From contig JAFUXA010000014.1 of the NCBI GenBank assembly GCA_017470985.1, positions 62,001 to 126,000 of the forward strand: 64,000 nt of DNA, in the 5' to 3' direction. Shown here piece after piece: positions 44,859-53,054 of the stretch. The notes beneath the pieces were generated by a model, which made no database searches, was not told the origin of the DNA, and saw nothing but the letters and a program-made list of their open reading frames with translations. Source of the DNA: Lachnospiraceae bacterium (GTDB lineage: Bacteria > Bacillota > Clostridia > Lachnospirales > Lachnospiraceae). How positions within the stretch are numbered: the stretch's first letter is position 1; every line of letters begins with the position of its first letter. Both the position numbers and the translations under genes were made by a program.

Positions 44859-46604
44859 ATGGCTTTAGACGGAATTACAATTGCATCCATAGTAAAGGAA
44901 TGCAATGATACTATTTTAAATCAAAGAATAAGCAAAATAGCTCAGCCCGAGAAGAATGAAATCCTTTTTACCTTCAAAGGCATTAAGGACAGAAATCGTC
45001 TGCTAATATCAGCAAATCCCACTTTGCCTTTTATATATTTAACAGATGAAAACAAGGTGTCACCTCAGGTTGCACCTAATTTCTGTATGCTCCTTCGTAA
45101 ACATATCGGCAACGGGCGAATTACAGAAATATCTCAACCCGGTTTGGAAAGAGTTATTCGTTTCAAAATTGAACACCTGGATGAATTAGGTGATCCTGCT
45201 GTCAAATATTTATACGTGGAATTAATGGGCAAACACAGTAATATTATATTCTGCAACAGCGACAATATCATAATTGATAGCATAAAGCATATATCTGCCC
45301 AGGTAAGCTCTGTTCGTGAAGTACTTCCTGGACGAGAATATTTCATACCGACACAGGAAGGTAAAATCAATCCTCTAGAGCTTACTGAAGAAGAATTCAT
45401 GAATACTATTGCCAAAAAGCCAGCTTCTTTATGCAAAGCTTTGTATCAGAATCTGGTGGGAATATCTCCTGTTATAGCTCATGAAATCGCATATCGAGCC
45501 GGTTTGGATGGGGATGTTGTCACCGCTTCTCTAAACCCTGACCAGGTAAATGATTGGAAGAACCAGCTATTCAAGCTGATTAATACCATAAAAGAAGGAT
45601 CTTTTCAGATGTATGTATATTATGATATGGATAATGATAAACCAATGGACTTCGCTCCAATTCAGCTTACCATGTATTCAGATTATGAAGAAATTGAAGC
45701 CGAATCCATATCTCAGGTTTTAGTAAGCTTCTTTGCCCAGAAGAATAAATATACCAACATACATCAGAAATCCACTGACCTGCGGAAGATTATTTCAATT
45801 CACTTAGATAGGGATCGAAAGAAATATCAATTGCAGAAGAAGCAATTATCAGACACCGAGAAGAAAGACAAATATAAAATATACGGAGAAATGCTTCATA
45901 CATACGGATATCAAGCGCAACCTGGAGACAAATATATTGATGTAATCAATTATTATGACAACTCTCAGCTTAGAGTTCCTCTTGATCCAACCATATCTCC
46001 TATGGAAAATGCCAAAAAATATTTTGATAAATATAACAAGTTAAAAAGAACTGCAGAGGCTTTGGATCAGTATATTCTAGAGACTCAAAGAGAAATTGAA
46101 ATCTTAGAATCCATAGAAACTGCTCTATCTTTTGCTGAAAATGATGGTGATTTAAATGCCATAAAAGAAGAACTATCCAACTATGGTTTTATCAAGAAGC
46201 GTAAAAACAGCAAGATGAAAATCAGAGATAAAAGTGAACCTATGCATTTTATCGACAAAAACGGCTTCCACATGTATGTAGGCAAGAATAATCAGCAAAA
46301 TGACCAGTTGACTTTCAAATTTGCCACAGGAAATGACTGGTGGTTCCATGCCAAGGGCGCCCCAGGTTCCCATGTAATTGTAAAAAGTGAAAATAAGGAA
46401 TTACCTGATGATACTTTTGAAGCAGCAGCAGCACTGGCTGCCTACTATTCTTCTCTTTCAGAAAATGAAAAGGTAGAAATAGACTATTTACAAAAGAAAA
46501 ATGTAAAGAAACCAAATGGAGCAGCTCCTGGATTTGTAATTTATTATACAAACTACTCCATGATAGCCACTCCATCAATTTCAAATTTAGAGAGAATTAA
46601 GTAA
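44859..46604 (+). CDS. rqcH: NFACT-family ribosome quality control protein RqcH
   Basis: Binds stalled 50S-peptidyl-tRNA and adds C-terminal Ala tails for degradation. Older annotations call it fibronectin-binding protein. The 581 residues have NFACT-N (1-180; MALDGITIASIVKE), HhH and coiled-coil regions (about 180-440) and NFACT-R (about 450-565; WWFHAKGAPGSHVIV). At the position of the functional Asp97-Arg98 pair of the Bacillus protein it reads Glu97-Arg98. It is convergent with recG, with an eight-base gap and no clear terminator. Confidence 0.93.
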   Translation: MALDGITIASIVKECNDTILNQRISKIAQPEKNEILFTFKGIKDRNRLLISANPTLPFIYLTDENKVSPQVAPNFCMLLRKHIGNGRITEISQPGLERVIRFKIEHLDELGDPAVKYLYVELMGKHSNIIFCNSDNIIIDSIKHISAQVSSVREVLPGREYFIPTQEGKINPLELTEEEFMNTIAKKPASLCKALYQNLVGISPVIAHEIAYRAGLDGDVVTASLNPDQVNDWKNQLFKLINTIKEGSFQMYVYYDMDNDKPMDFAPIQLTMYSDYEEIEAESISQVLVSFFAQKNKYTNIHQKSTDLRKIISIHLDRDRKKYQLQKKQLSDTEKKDKYKIYGEMLHTYGYQAQPGDKYIDVINYYDNSQLRVPLDPTISPMENAKKYFDKYNKLKRTAEALDQYILETQREIEILESIETALSFAENDGDLNAIKEELSNYGFIKKRKNSKMKIRDKSEPMHFIDKNGFHMYVGKNNQQNDQLTFKFATGNDWWFHAKGAPGSHVIVKSENKELPDDTFEAAAALAAYYSSLSENEKVEIDYLQKKNVKKPNGAAPGFVIYYTNYSMIATPSISNLERIK

Positions 46605-46612
46605 TAATTCCT

Positions 46613-48703
46613 TTACAATATCAGATTATTATCTTTTACAAATGAGTTCAAATGAAGCTTCAGCTTAGGATGATTATCAAGTTTGTCATCTTCCGACAAG
46701 AGATTATCAACCTCTGCTGAGGCTTCTTTTAATACATCCGCATCTCCAATAATATCTGCAAGTTTAAAATTAAATTCTCCACTCTGTCTCACACCAAAGA
46801 AATCTCCAGGTCCTCTAAGTTTTAGATCCTGCTCAGCAATATAGAATCCATCTGTGGACTCACCCATTACCTTCAACCGGGGAATTATCTCTTTGCCCTT
46901 GGATTTATCCATAAGAATACAATAAGATTGATCACTTCCTCTTCCAACCCGGCCTCTTAGCTGATGCAACTGTGCAAGACCAAATCTATTGGCGTCTTCT
47001 ATCATAATAATTGTGGCATTTGGCACATTTATGCCAACCTCAACTACAGTTGTAGAAACCAATATATCGATATTATGATCAGCAAATTCCTGCATTATTC
47101 TATTCTTCTCACCAGGTTTCATTTTACCATGCAAAGGGCTGATTCTATATTTACCACCATAATATTTATTAATTTTGTCCACATAGTCCATTACATTTTC
47201 TGACTCAGAAGATTCACTTGATTCAACCAGCGGGCATATAATATAAGCCTGATGACCGGCATTGATTTCTGTTGCTATTTTATTATAAGCATTAGACCTG
47301 AGATTTTCCTTTATTACTGCTGTCTTAATAGGCAGTCTCTTGGCAGGCATATCTTTAATGGCAGAAATCTGCATATTGCCATATAAAATCAATGCCAAAG
47401 TTCTAGGTATAGGTGTCGCACTCATAACAACCATATGAGGACTCTGCCCTTTCTCTCCAAGGGATTCTCTCTGCTTTACACCAAAACGATGCTGCTCATC
47501 TGTTATAACTAGAGCCAGATTATTATATTCAACTTTCTCCTGTATAAGAGCATGAGTACCAACAATCAATAACCCTGGAGTGTTTTTAATCCTTTCATAG
47601 GCTTCCCTCTTTTGCTTAGCTGTTAGAGAACCTGTAAGACATACAACTTCCACTGGCAGTTTGTATTTAGATGCCATCTCCTCAAAAGATGCAGCATGCT
47701 GTCTGGCAAGAACTTCTGTGGGAGCCATAATAACAGACTGATAGCCATTTTCCGAAGCAATAAGCATGGATAAAAAGGCAACTATAGTCTTGCCTGACCC
47801 CACATCACCTTGAACAAGTCTCTGAGATACATAAGCTCCTCTTAAATCTCGTAATATAACTTCATAAGTTTCTCTCTGACCTTTGGTCAATTCATAAGGC
47901 AATTGAGAAATCAAATTTATAGCCCAAGTGTCCTTGGAGAAATCCCATGAATTTGAAACTCCAATCTCCTGTCGCCTCTGCAGGGCATTATTTAATATAA
48001 AATAATAGAATTCCTGGAATACCAGGCGCCTTCTACCGGCTTTTAACTCTTCAAAATTCTCAGGAAAATGCATATATTCCACTGCATCTATATAATTCAC
48101 CAGTTTGTATTTATCAATAATCGAACCTGGCAGAAAATCATCTGTAAATCCATCGCTTCGAATAGCATCAATGGCATTTCTCAGAGCATTTCGCACATTC
48201 TGATTTTTCAAGCCTCTTGTTAAATGATAAATAGGCTGAAGTGAATATTTGAAACTATTGTATTTATCAATGGTATAAATATTTGGCTGCTCAAGCTTGT
48301 ATTTCAAGCCATTCTGCTTAAGTCTACCGTAGAGAATAACCATCTCTCCCACATTAATGCCGGATCTTATATAAGTATTGTTGAACCATACACATTCCAC
48401 AGGCTTATCCGGGCAGAAATATGTAGCTGTAATAATATTAAGTTTTCTGGTGCGTTTCATAATAGCAGGAGTTTTAACCGTTCCTGCCAAGGCTACCTTC
48501 ATGCCTATATTTACCAGATCTATTCCATCTTCACGAGCCTGCTCTATTGCCTCAACCAAATTGGTAATGTCAGGATAATCCTCGTAATCTCTTGGATAAT
48601 TCCATAACAAATCTCCAACAGTATATATACCTAATTTGTTAAATAGGCCTTCAGTCTTCTCGCCAATGCCTTTTATACTGGTTAAACTCTCGTATAATTC
48701 CAT
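46613..48703 (-). CDS. recG: ATP-dependent DNA helicase RecG
   Basis: Branch-migration helicase for stalled forks and Holliday junctions. The 696 residues have an N-terminal wedge OB domain, Walker A GDVGSGKTIVA, the DEQH box (ITDEQHRFGVKQRE), SATPIPRTLAL, and the motif V/VI region (STTVVEVGINVPNA, QLHQLRGRVGRG). ATG 48703 gives the family-like start MELYESLTSIKGIGEK. A TTG at 48715 is also in frame, and neither has a strong RBS. Confidence 0.95.
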   Translation of the reverse strand: MELYESLTSIKGIGEKTEGLFNKLGIYTVGDLLWNYPRDYEDYPDITNLVEAIEQAREDGIDLVNIGMKVALAGTVKTPAIMKRTRKLNIITATYFCPDKPVECVWFNNTYIRSGINVGEMVILYGRLKQNGLKYKLEQPNIYTIDKYNSFKYSLQPIYHLTRGLKNQNVRNALRNAIDAIRSDGFTDDFLPGSIIDKYKLVNYIDAVEYMHFPENFEELKAGRRRLVFQEFYYFILNNALQRRQEIGVSNSWDFSKDTWAINLISQLPYELTKGQRETYEVILRDLRGAYVSQRLVQGDVGSGKTIVAFLSMLIASENGYQSVIMAPTEVLARQHAASFEEMASKYKLPVEVVCLTGSLTAKQKREAYERIKNTPGLLIVGTHALIQEKVEYNNLALVITDEQHRFGVKQRESLGEKGQSPHMVVMSATPIPRTLALILYGNMQISAIKDMPAKRLPIKTAVIKENLRSNAYNKIATEINAGHQAYIICPLVESSESSESENVMDYVDKINKYYGGKYRISPLHGKMKPGEKNRIMQEFADHNIDILVSTTVVEVGINVPNATIIMIEDANRFGLAQLHQLRGRVGRGSDQSYCILMDKSKGKEIIPRLKVMGESTDGFYIAEQDLKLRGPGDFFGVRQSGEFNFKLADIIGDADVLKEASAEVDNLLSEDDKLDNHPKLKLHLNSFVKDNNLIL

Positions 48704-48769
48704 AATATTTCCCAATCAATTTTTACATTAATATGAATTCAACACTAGCAAATTATAGATTTCATATCT

Positions 48770-48798
48770 ATAAAAAAGGCGCCGCAAAGGCGACGCCC
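48770..48798 (-). terminator. Intrinsic terminator after the fakA-like gene
   Basis: GGCGTCGC and GCGGCGCC form a GC-rich stem with one mismatch, followed by TTTTTTATA on the minus strand. It separates asp23-fakA from recG. Confidence 0.88.
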
Positions 48799-48816
48799 AA
48801 TAAGATCATTATTATA

Positions 48817-50466
48817 TTATTCTACTGCGCAAATGTAATAATATACCGGTTGTCCGCCCTGCTGAAGTTCAATTTCAACATCGCCGAATTCTGCACCAAT
48901 CTTCTCGCTTAAAGCTGTTGCATCTTCCTCAGAAACATCAGCTCCATAATAGATAGAAATAATAGCAGATTCCTCATCAACCATCTCTTTCAACATCTCA
49001 ATGAATGTATCTGTGATATCCTGGCTTACAGATAGAATTCCTGAATCGCCAATACCCATATAATCACCCATCTTGATTTCTTTATCATCAATAACAGTAT
49101 CTCTTACAGCATATGTAATCTGTCCAGTCTTCACATTGGCAATTTCAGCAAGCATACGCTTCTCATTATCCTCTGCACTCTCATCAGGAATGAAATTAAT
49201 CAAAGCTGTAATACCCTGAGGAATTGTCTTGGTAGGTATAACCTTAACTTCTTTGTCCTCTGAAAGTATGGCTGCCTGATTAGCTGCCATAATAATATTC
49301 TTGTTATTAGGTAATACAAATACTGTCTTGGCAGGAACCTTTTTGATAGCTTCAAGTACATCTTCTGTACTTGGATTCATAGTCTGTCCGCCTTCAATCA
49401 TATTATCAACACCAAGTTCAGTGAAGATGGCATTTAATCCCTCACCGATTGATACAGCAACAAAACCAATTTCCTTGGTAATTTCATTTGTCACCTCAAC
49501 AGGTGCTGGCTCTACAGCTTTGTTCTCAGTAGCCTTGGATGCTGAAGCATCCTTAGCAGATACCTTGAGATTTTCAATCTTAATATCCACAAGAGAACCA
49601 ATTCCCATACCCATATTAATAACGGCACCAGGCTCATTTGTATTTACAGATGTCATTACCCTGTTGTTCTCAGCCTTTACTTCAACTGAATCACCTACTG
49701 TACCAAGGTGATTTACCAAATCATTCTTCTTCTTTGTAGAAATTGGGCAAGACATTGTAATTACATATTCCACTGAATATTCATATTTCACTTCTTCTAC
49801 AGAAGCTTCCTCTGACTTGGAATCATCATCAAAGCTCAAGTCAACTTCCTTGCCCATCATATAATCGAATCCGCCCATAAGAACCTGCATAAGTCCCTGT
49901 CCGCCGGAATCAACAACACCTGCCTGCTTCAAAACTGGAAGCATATCAGGAGTCTTGCTAAGAACAAGATTTCCTTCCTTGATAATCTCATCGCAGAAAT
50001 ATGCTAAATCATCAGTTGTATCAACCAATTCCAACGCCTTATCAGCAATTCCGCGGGCAACAGTTAGAATTGTACCTTCCTTTGGCTTCATAACAGCCTT
50101 GTAAGCAGTCTCACAAGACTTCTGGATAGCCTCACACATAATATCTACATCAATTTCGTCAACTGTCTTAATAACTTTGGTGAATCCTCTGAAAAGCTGT
50201 GAAAGAATAACACCAGAGTTTCCTCTTGCTCCACGAAGAGAGCCTGAAGAAATAGCCTTGGCCAATGTCTTCATATCAGGATTATCAAGAGCATATACCT
50301 CTTTTGCAGCTGACATAATTGTCATTGTCATATTTGTACCTGTATCTCCATCAGGAACAGGGAATACATTCAACTCATTTATATAGTCTTTTTCTTTTTC
50401 AAGACTTTTAGCTCCAGCCAGGAACATTTTCGATAATTGAGCCGCGTCAATTGTTTTAATTTCCAA
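48817..50466 (-). CDS. fakA: DAK2-domain protein, FakA/YloV family
   Basis: Kinase subunit that phosphorylates fatty acids bound to a FakB (DegV) carrier, feeding exogenous fatty acids to phospholipids. The 549 residues have an N-terminal DAK2/DhaL domain with NVFPVPDGDTGTNM (metal ligands Asp38, Asp40 and Asp43 region) and SLRGARGNSGVILSQLFRGF. A middle domain and a C-terminal domain (FVLPNNKNIIMAA, PTKTIPQGITAL) follow. asp23/yloU lies upstream as in B. subtilis. No FakB is in the window. Confidence 0.9.
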   Translation of the reverse strand: MEIKTIDAAQLSKMFLAGAKSLEKEKDYINELNVFPVPDGDTGTNMTMTIMSAAKEVYALDNPDMKTLAKAISSGSLRGARGNSGVILSQLFRGFTKVIKTVDEIDVDIMCEAIQKSCETAYKAVMKPKEGTILTVARGIADKALELVDTTDDLAYFCDEIIKEGNLVLSKTPDMLPVLKQAGVVDSGGQGLMQVLMGGFDYMMGKEVDLSFDDDSKSEEASVEEVKYEYSVEYVITMSCPISTKKKNDLVNHLGTVGDSVEVKAENNRVMTSVNTNEPGAVINMGMGIGSLVDIKIENLKVSAKDASASKATENKAVEPAPVEVTNEITKEIGFVAVSIGEGLNAIFTELGVDNMIEGGQTMNPSTEDVLEAIKKVPAKTVFVLPNNKNIIMAANQAAILSEDKEVKVIPTKTIPQGITALINFIPDESAEDNEKRMLAEIANVKTGQITYAVRDTVIDDKEIKMGDYMGIGDSGILSVSQDITDTFIEMLKEMVDEESAIISIYYGADVSEEDATALSEKIGAEFGDVEIELQQGGQPVYYYICAVE

Positions 50467-50479
50467 AACTGTAACCTCC

Positions 50480-50839
50480 TTAATCTATAACTCTTACGCC
50501 TTCAACGTAAATATTCATCTCATCTACAATCATACCTGTAAATGATTCTACCTTATATTTTACTGTGCTCATTAAATTATCTGCTACAGTTGCAATACTT
50601 ACTCCATAAGAAACAATAACATGGAAGTTCAAAACGATTTCATTATTTTCATTTATAATAACTTCAATACCATGATTCAAATAATCTTTTTTAAGAAGCT
50701 TTACCAAGCCGTCCTTTACATTAACAGCAGCCATTCCAACAATACCGAAGCATTCTACTGCTACTGATCCTGCATATGTAGCAATTACGTCAGTGTCAAT
50801 GACAATCTTTCCATAGCTGTTTTCCATTTGACCTTGCAT
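50480..50839 (-). CDS. Asp23/Gls24 family protein (YloU-like)
   Basis: A 119-residue envelope-stress-type protein. The core, IDTDVIATYAGSVAVECFGIVGMA and HVIVSYGVSIATVADNLMSTVKYKVE, is typical. It has no membrane helix. GGAGGTAT precedes the ATG. It is paired with the DAK2 gene, as yloU-yloV elsewhere. Confidence 0.92.
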   Translation of the reverse strand: MQGQMENSYGKIVIDTDVIATYAGSVAVECFGIVGMAAVNVKDGLVKLLKKDYLNHGIEVIINENNEIVLNFHVIVSYGVSIATVADNLMSTVKYKVESFTGMIVDEMNIYVEGVRVID

Positions 50840-50889
50840 AATATACCTCCATTAATTATCTAGAATAAAAAATGACATAGTCTTTTTAT

Positions 50890-50917
50890 ATTATAATCAA
50901 TTTCGCAGAAAAAACAA
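50890..50917 (-). promoter_or_regulatory. Probable promoter of asp23-fakA
   Basis: On the minus strand TTGTTT (50912-50917) and TATAAT (50890-50895) are 16 bases apart. Confidence 0.65.
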
Positions 50918-50939
50918 TTAAATTTTTATCAAAAAAAAG

Positions 50940-50968
50940 TTGCTTTTTCGAAGGGGCTTTGATATAAT
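50940..50968 (+). promoter_or_regulatory. rpmB promoter
   Basis: TTGCTT (50940-50945) and TATAAT (50963-50968) are 17 bases apart. The leader is about 65 bases, with no clear structure. Confidence 0.78.
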
Positions 50969-51042
50969 CTACGTGTTGCGTTTTTGGTAACGAGATTGAT
51001 TTTGTATATTTATATATGTGAAAATACTAAGGAGGTGTCATC

Positions 51043-51228
51043 ATGGCTAAGTGTTCAGTTTGCGGAAAGGGAGCTCATTTCGGAATTAAGGTGAGCCACT
51101 CTCATAGAAGAGCAAATAGAAAATGGAACTCAAATGTTAAGTCTGTTAAGTGTAATGTAAACGGCACACCTAAGAAGTTGTATGTATGTACATCTTGCTT
51201 ACGTTCAGGCAAAGTTGAAAGAGCTTAA
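51043..51228 (+). CDS. rpmB: 50S ribosomal protein bL28
   Basis: bL28 of the large subunit. The 61 residues contain two CxxC pairs (CSVCGKG and CTSCLRSG), the zinc-binding form. SHSHRRANRKWNSNV is standard. AAGGAGG lies before the ATG. It is monocistronic, between its own promoter and terminator. Confidence 0.97.
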   Translation: MAKCSVCGKGAHFGIKVSHSHRRANRKWNSNVKSVKCNVNGTPKKLYVCTSCLRSGKVERA

Positions 51229-51253
51229 TTTTGAAACTTTGAGTAAATTTAAA

Positions 51254-51281
51254 AGGAGTCGCAATTGCGGCTCCTTTTTTT
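51254..51281 (+). terminator. Intrinsic terminator after rpmB
   Basis: AGGAGTCGCAATTGCGGCTCCT is a near-perfect hairpin followed by seven T residues. Confidence 0.92.
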
Positions 51282-51301
51282 GTATGTAAAATAATATAAA
51301 T

Positions 51302-51802
51302 TTAAAAGTCCTCTCCGTCCTCATCCATGGAGTTTAATAAATCATCCTCGAACAAGTCATCGGCTTCCTCTTCTTCATCGAAAGCTTCATTTATTATATC
51401 TTCCATCTTCTTGGCAGCTTTGGCTCTGGCATCCTTGTTCTGCTTCTTGCCATCAACCTTAGTTGCAAACTTATCTACAAAATCTGGCAACAGATCCAGT
51501 AACTTCTCAACTGCAGAATTTCTGTCAACGCTGATCATACGAGTAATACCATTATGAATAACAAGCATTGCAGAAGGATAAATCTTGCCTCCCATTCCAC
51601 CGGCTGATCCGTTTTTATTACCTTTGGAATCGTTGTTAAATGCTCCAGCAGCCATTCCAAAAGATACTCCCATCAATGGAATTATTGTAATATCATCAAT
51701 GTATATAGGGTCTCCCACAATAGTCTTGGTAGATACTACTGTATTCATGCCCTTATATAAGTTCTGAATTGTGTTCTCAAAATTCTCGTTGTTTGCACTC
51801 AT
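51302..51802 (-). CDS. gerW: GerW/YtfJ family sporulation protein
   Basis: In Bacillus, YtfJ (GerW) is made in the forespore and is needed for normal germination. The 166 residues include VGDPIYIDDITIIPLMGVSFGMAAGAF, a Gly/Asn loop, GGKIYPSAMLVIHNG and an acidic tail (DEEEEADDLFEDD). ATG 51802 has GGAGGAG upstream. The DUF2953 gene upstream matches the ytfI-ytfJ pair of B. subtilis, so the organism may be a spore former or descend from one. Confidence 0.88.
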   Translation of the reverse strand: MSANNENFENTIQNLYKGMNTVVSTKTIVGDPIYIDDITIIPLMGVSFGMAAGAFNNDSKGNKNGSAGGMGGKIYPSAMLVIHNGITRMISVDRNSAVEKLLDLLPDFVDKFATKVDGKKQNKDARAKAAKKMEDIINEAFDEEEEADDLFEDDLLNSMDEDGEDF

Positions 51803-51822
51803 GTATTTCAAACTCCTCCATG

Positions 51823-52695
51823 TTATAAATTGAATAATCTCTTACAATTTTTATTAATAAACACGCTAATAATAAGATATACGATATCTATCAAAAAAAC
51901 AAATCCTTTTAGACTAAAGTCGCCATATAAGTATATGTCTTCACTTTCAAAATCTGGTCTAATAAGAACCTTGTTGGAATATATAACAGGACAAATACTA
52001 ATAATACCTGTAGCTATTCCTGTGGATGATGGTTCACCTAAAGCAAAATCCACATCTGCTTCTATAATGCGAGGCTTGATTTTCTTTAAGAGCCATAAGA
52101 CCTTGGCTATAAGAAATTTCACAGCATCCTGATTCCTTTCATCCTTCAGCTGGTCAACAAATCCCTGAGCCTTATTTTTGGTCTTGGAAGCCTTACCAAT
52201 AGTTTGAGAAACCTTACCTCTAGCTTGTGAAGCCTTATTCCTGGTCTGAGAAGCCTTATCTTTAGCCCCTACAGCCTTATCTCTGACAACCTTCTTTCCG
52301 GTAGACTCATGCCCATCTTTACATGCTTGAGATGTCTCACATGTTTTAGATTCGTCCTTTCCATTTAACTCAGAAGCTGAGCTATTAATAGTTGTTTTAG
52401 TTTTAGCTTCAGCCCCAGCCTCTTTCTCTGATTTCCAAGGATAGACTCTAAGTAACCCCCACAAAGCATATATTATGAATTCCATATCCTTTTCATTGGA
52501 AATGATAATATGCCAGAATCCTATGAAGTCTCTAATTTTTGCTGCAAAGTGTAAGTCACTATCCTGCTGATTCTCGGCTGATAATCTATACCGAACAGGT
52601 GCCAACAGCAAATATAGCAGCAATGCCAAAATAAATAGAATCAGGCATAATATAACTATTCCTATTATTTTCAAAATCCCCAATAATATAGTCAT
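51823..52695 (-). CDS. DUF2953 (YtfI-like) membrane protein with heptad repeats
   Basis: A 290-residue protein with an N-terminal membrane helix (about 5-32), a first DUF2953 segment (38-92), a low-complexity K/A/S/T-rich region (95-180), the main DUF2953 domain (195-262; FALGEPSSTGIATGII, LIRPDFESEDIYLYGDFSLKG) and a C-terminal hydrophobic helix (263-280). Residues 139-180 are six 7-residue repeats of the type xKASQTR. It precedes gerW, as ytfI precedes ytfJ in Bacillus. Its molecular role is unknown. Confidence 0.82.
   Translation of the reverse strand: MTILLGILKIIGIVILCLILFILALLLYLLLAPVRYRLSAENQQDSDLHFAAKIRDFIGFWHIIISNEKDMEFIIYALWGLLRVYPWKSEKEAGAEAKTKTTINSSASELNGKDESKTCETSQACKDGHESTGKKVVRDKAVGAKDKASQTRNKASQARGKVSQTIGKASKTKNKAQGFVDQLKDERNQDAVKFLIAKVLWLLKKIKPRIIEADVDFALGEPSSTGIATGIISICPVIYSNKVLIRPDFESEDIYLYGDFSLKGFVFLIDIVYLIISVFINKNCKRLFNL
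52156..52281. repeat. Six imperfect 21-bp tandem repeats in the DUF2953 gene
   Basis: Units encode DKAVGAK, DKASQTR, NKASQAR, GKVSQTI, GKASKTK and NKAQGFV, each exactly seven codons apart. The number of units probably varies between strains. Confidence 0.85.
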
Positions 52696-52698
52696 ATA

Positions 52699-53043
52699 TC
52701 AATTCTCTTTCATTTGTTCAAACTGTCTCTCAAAATATTTTCGAGCATTATAACCATCCAATTGTGGCAGTATATCATTATATATATCCTCCACTATTTT
52801 TCTTGTATGATACAAGCCTTTACCTACTCCAACCACCTTATATTCCTTTGGTTTTGTAACAGGCAGCTTCAATAACAAGGTGGAGATAATCTCAAACTGT
52901 TCACCATCATTTTCCGATAATACCACCAGATAAATAGGCCTAGGATACAATCCAAAATCAACCATTTTCCTGATAGCACTAATAGGCATATTCAAATTAG
53001 AACTAATATATATTTTATCCAACCATATAAACGAGTTCTTCAT
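52699..53043 (-). CDS. Small protein of unknown function
   Basis: A 114-residue soluble protein that I do not recognise. It starts MKNSFIWLDKIYISSNLNMP, has an alternating alpha/beta pattern and ends in a charged helix (ARKYFERQFEQMKEN). There is no signal or membrane segment. ATG 53043 has GAGGG five bases upstream. ATG 53055 would couple to the PBP stop (TAATG) but lacks an RBS. It lies between a class B PBP and the DUF2953-gerW pair. Confidence 0.6.
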   Translation of the reverse strand: MKNSFIWLDKIYISSNLNMPISAIRKMVDFGLYPRPIYLVVLSENDGEQFEIISTLLLKLPVTKPKEYKVVGVGKGLYHTRKIVEDIYNDILPQLDGYNARKYFERQFEQMKEN

Positions 53044-53054
53044 AATCTCCCTCA

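Noticed and set aside
49301-49711. Open frame opposite the fakA-like gene (136 codons)
   Set aside because: It has no RBS, lies fully antisense to a conserved gene and shows low-complexity composition. The same holds for the other long antisense frames in the window.
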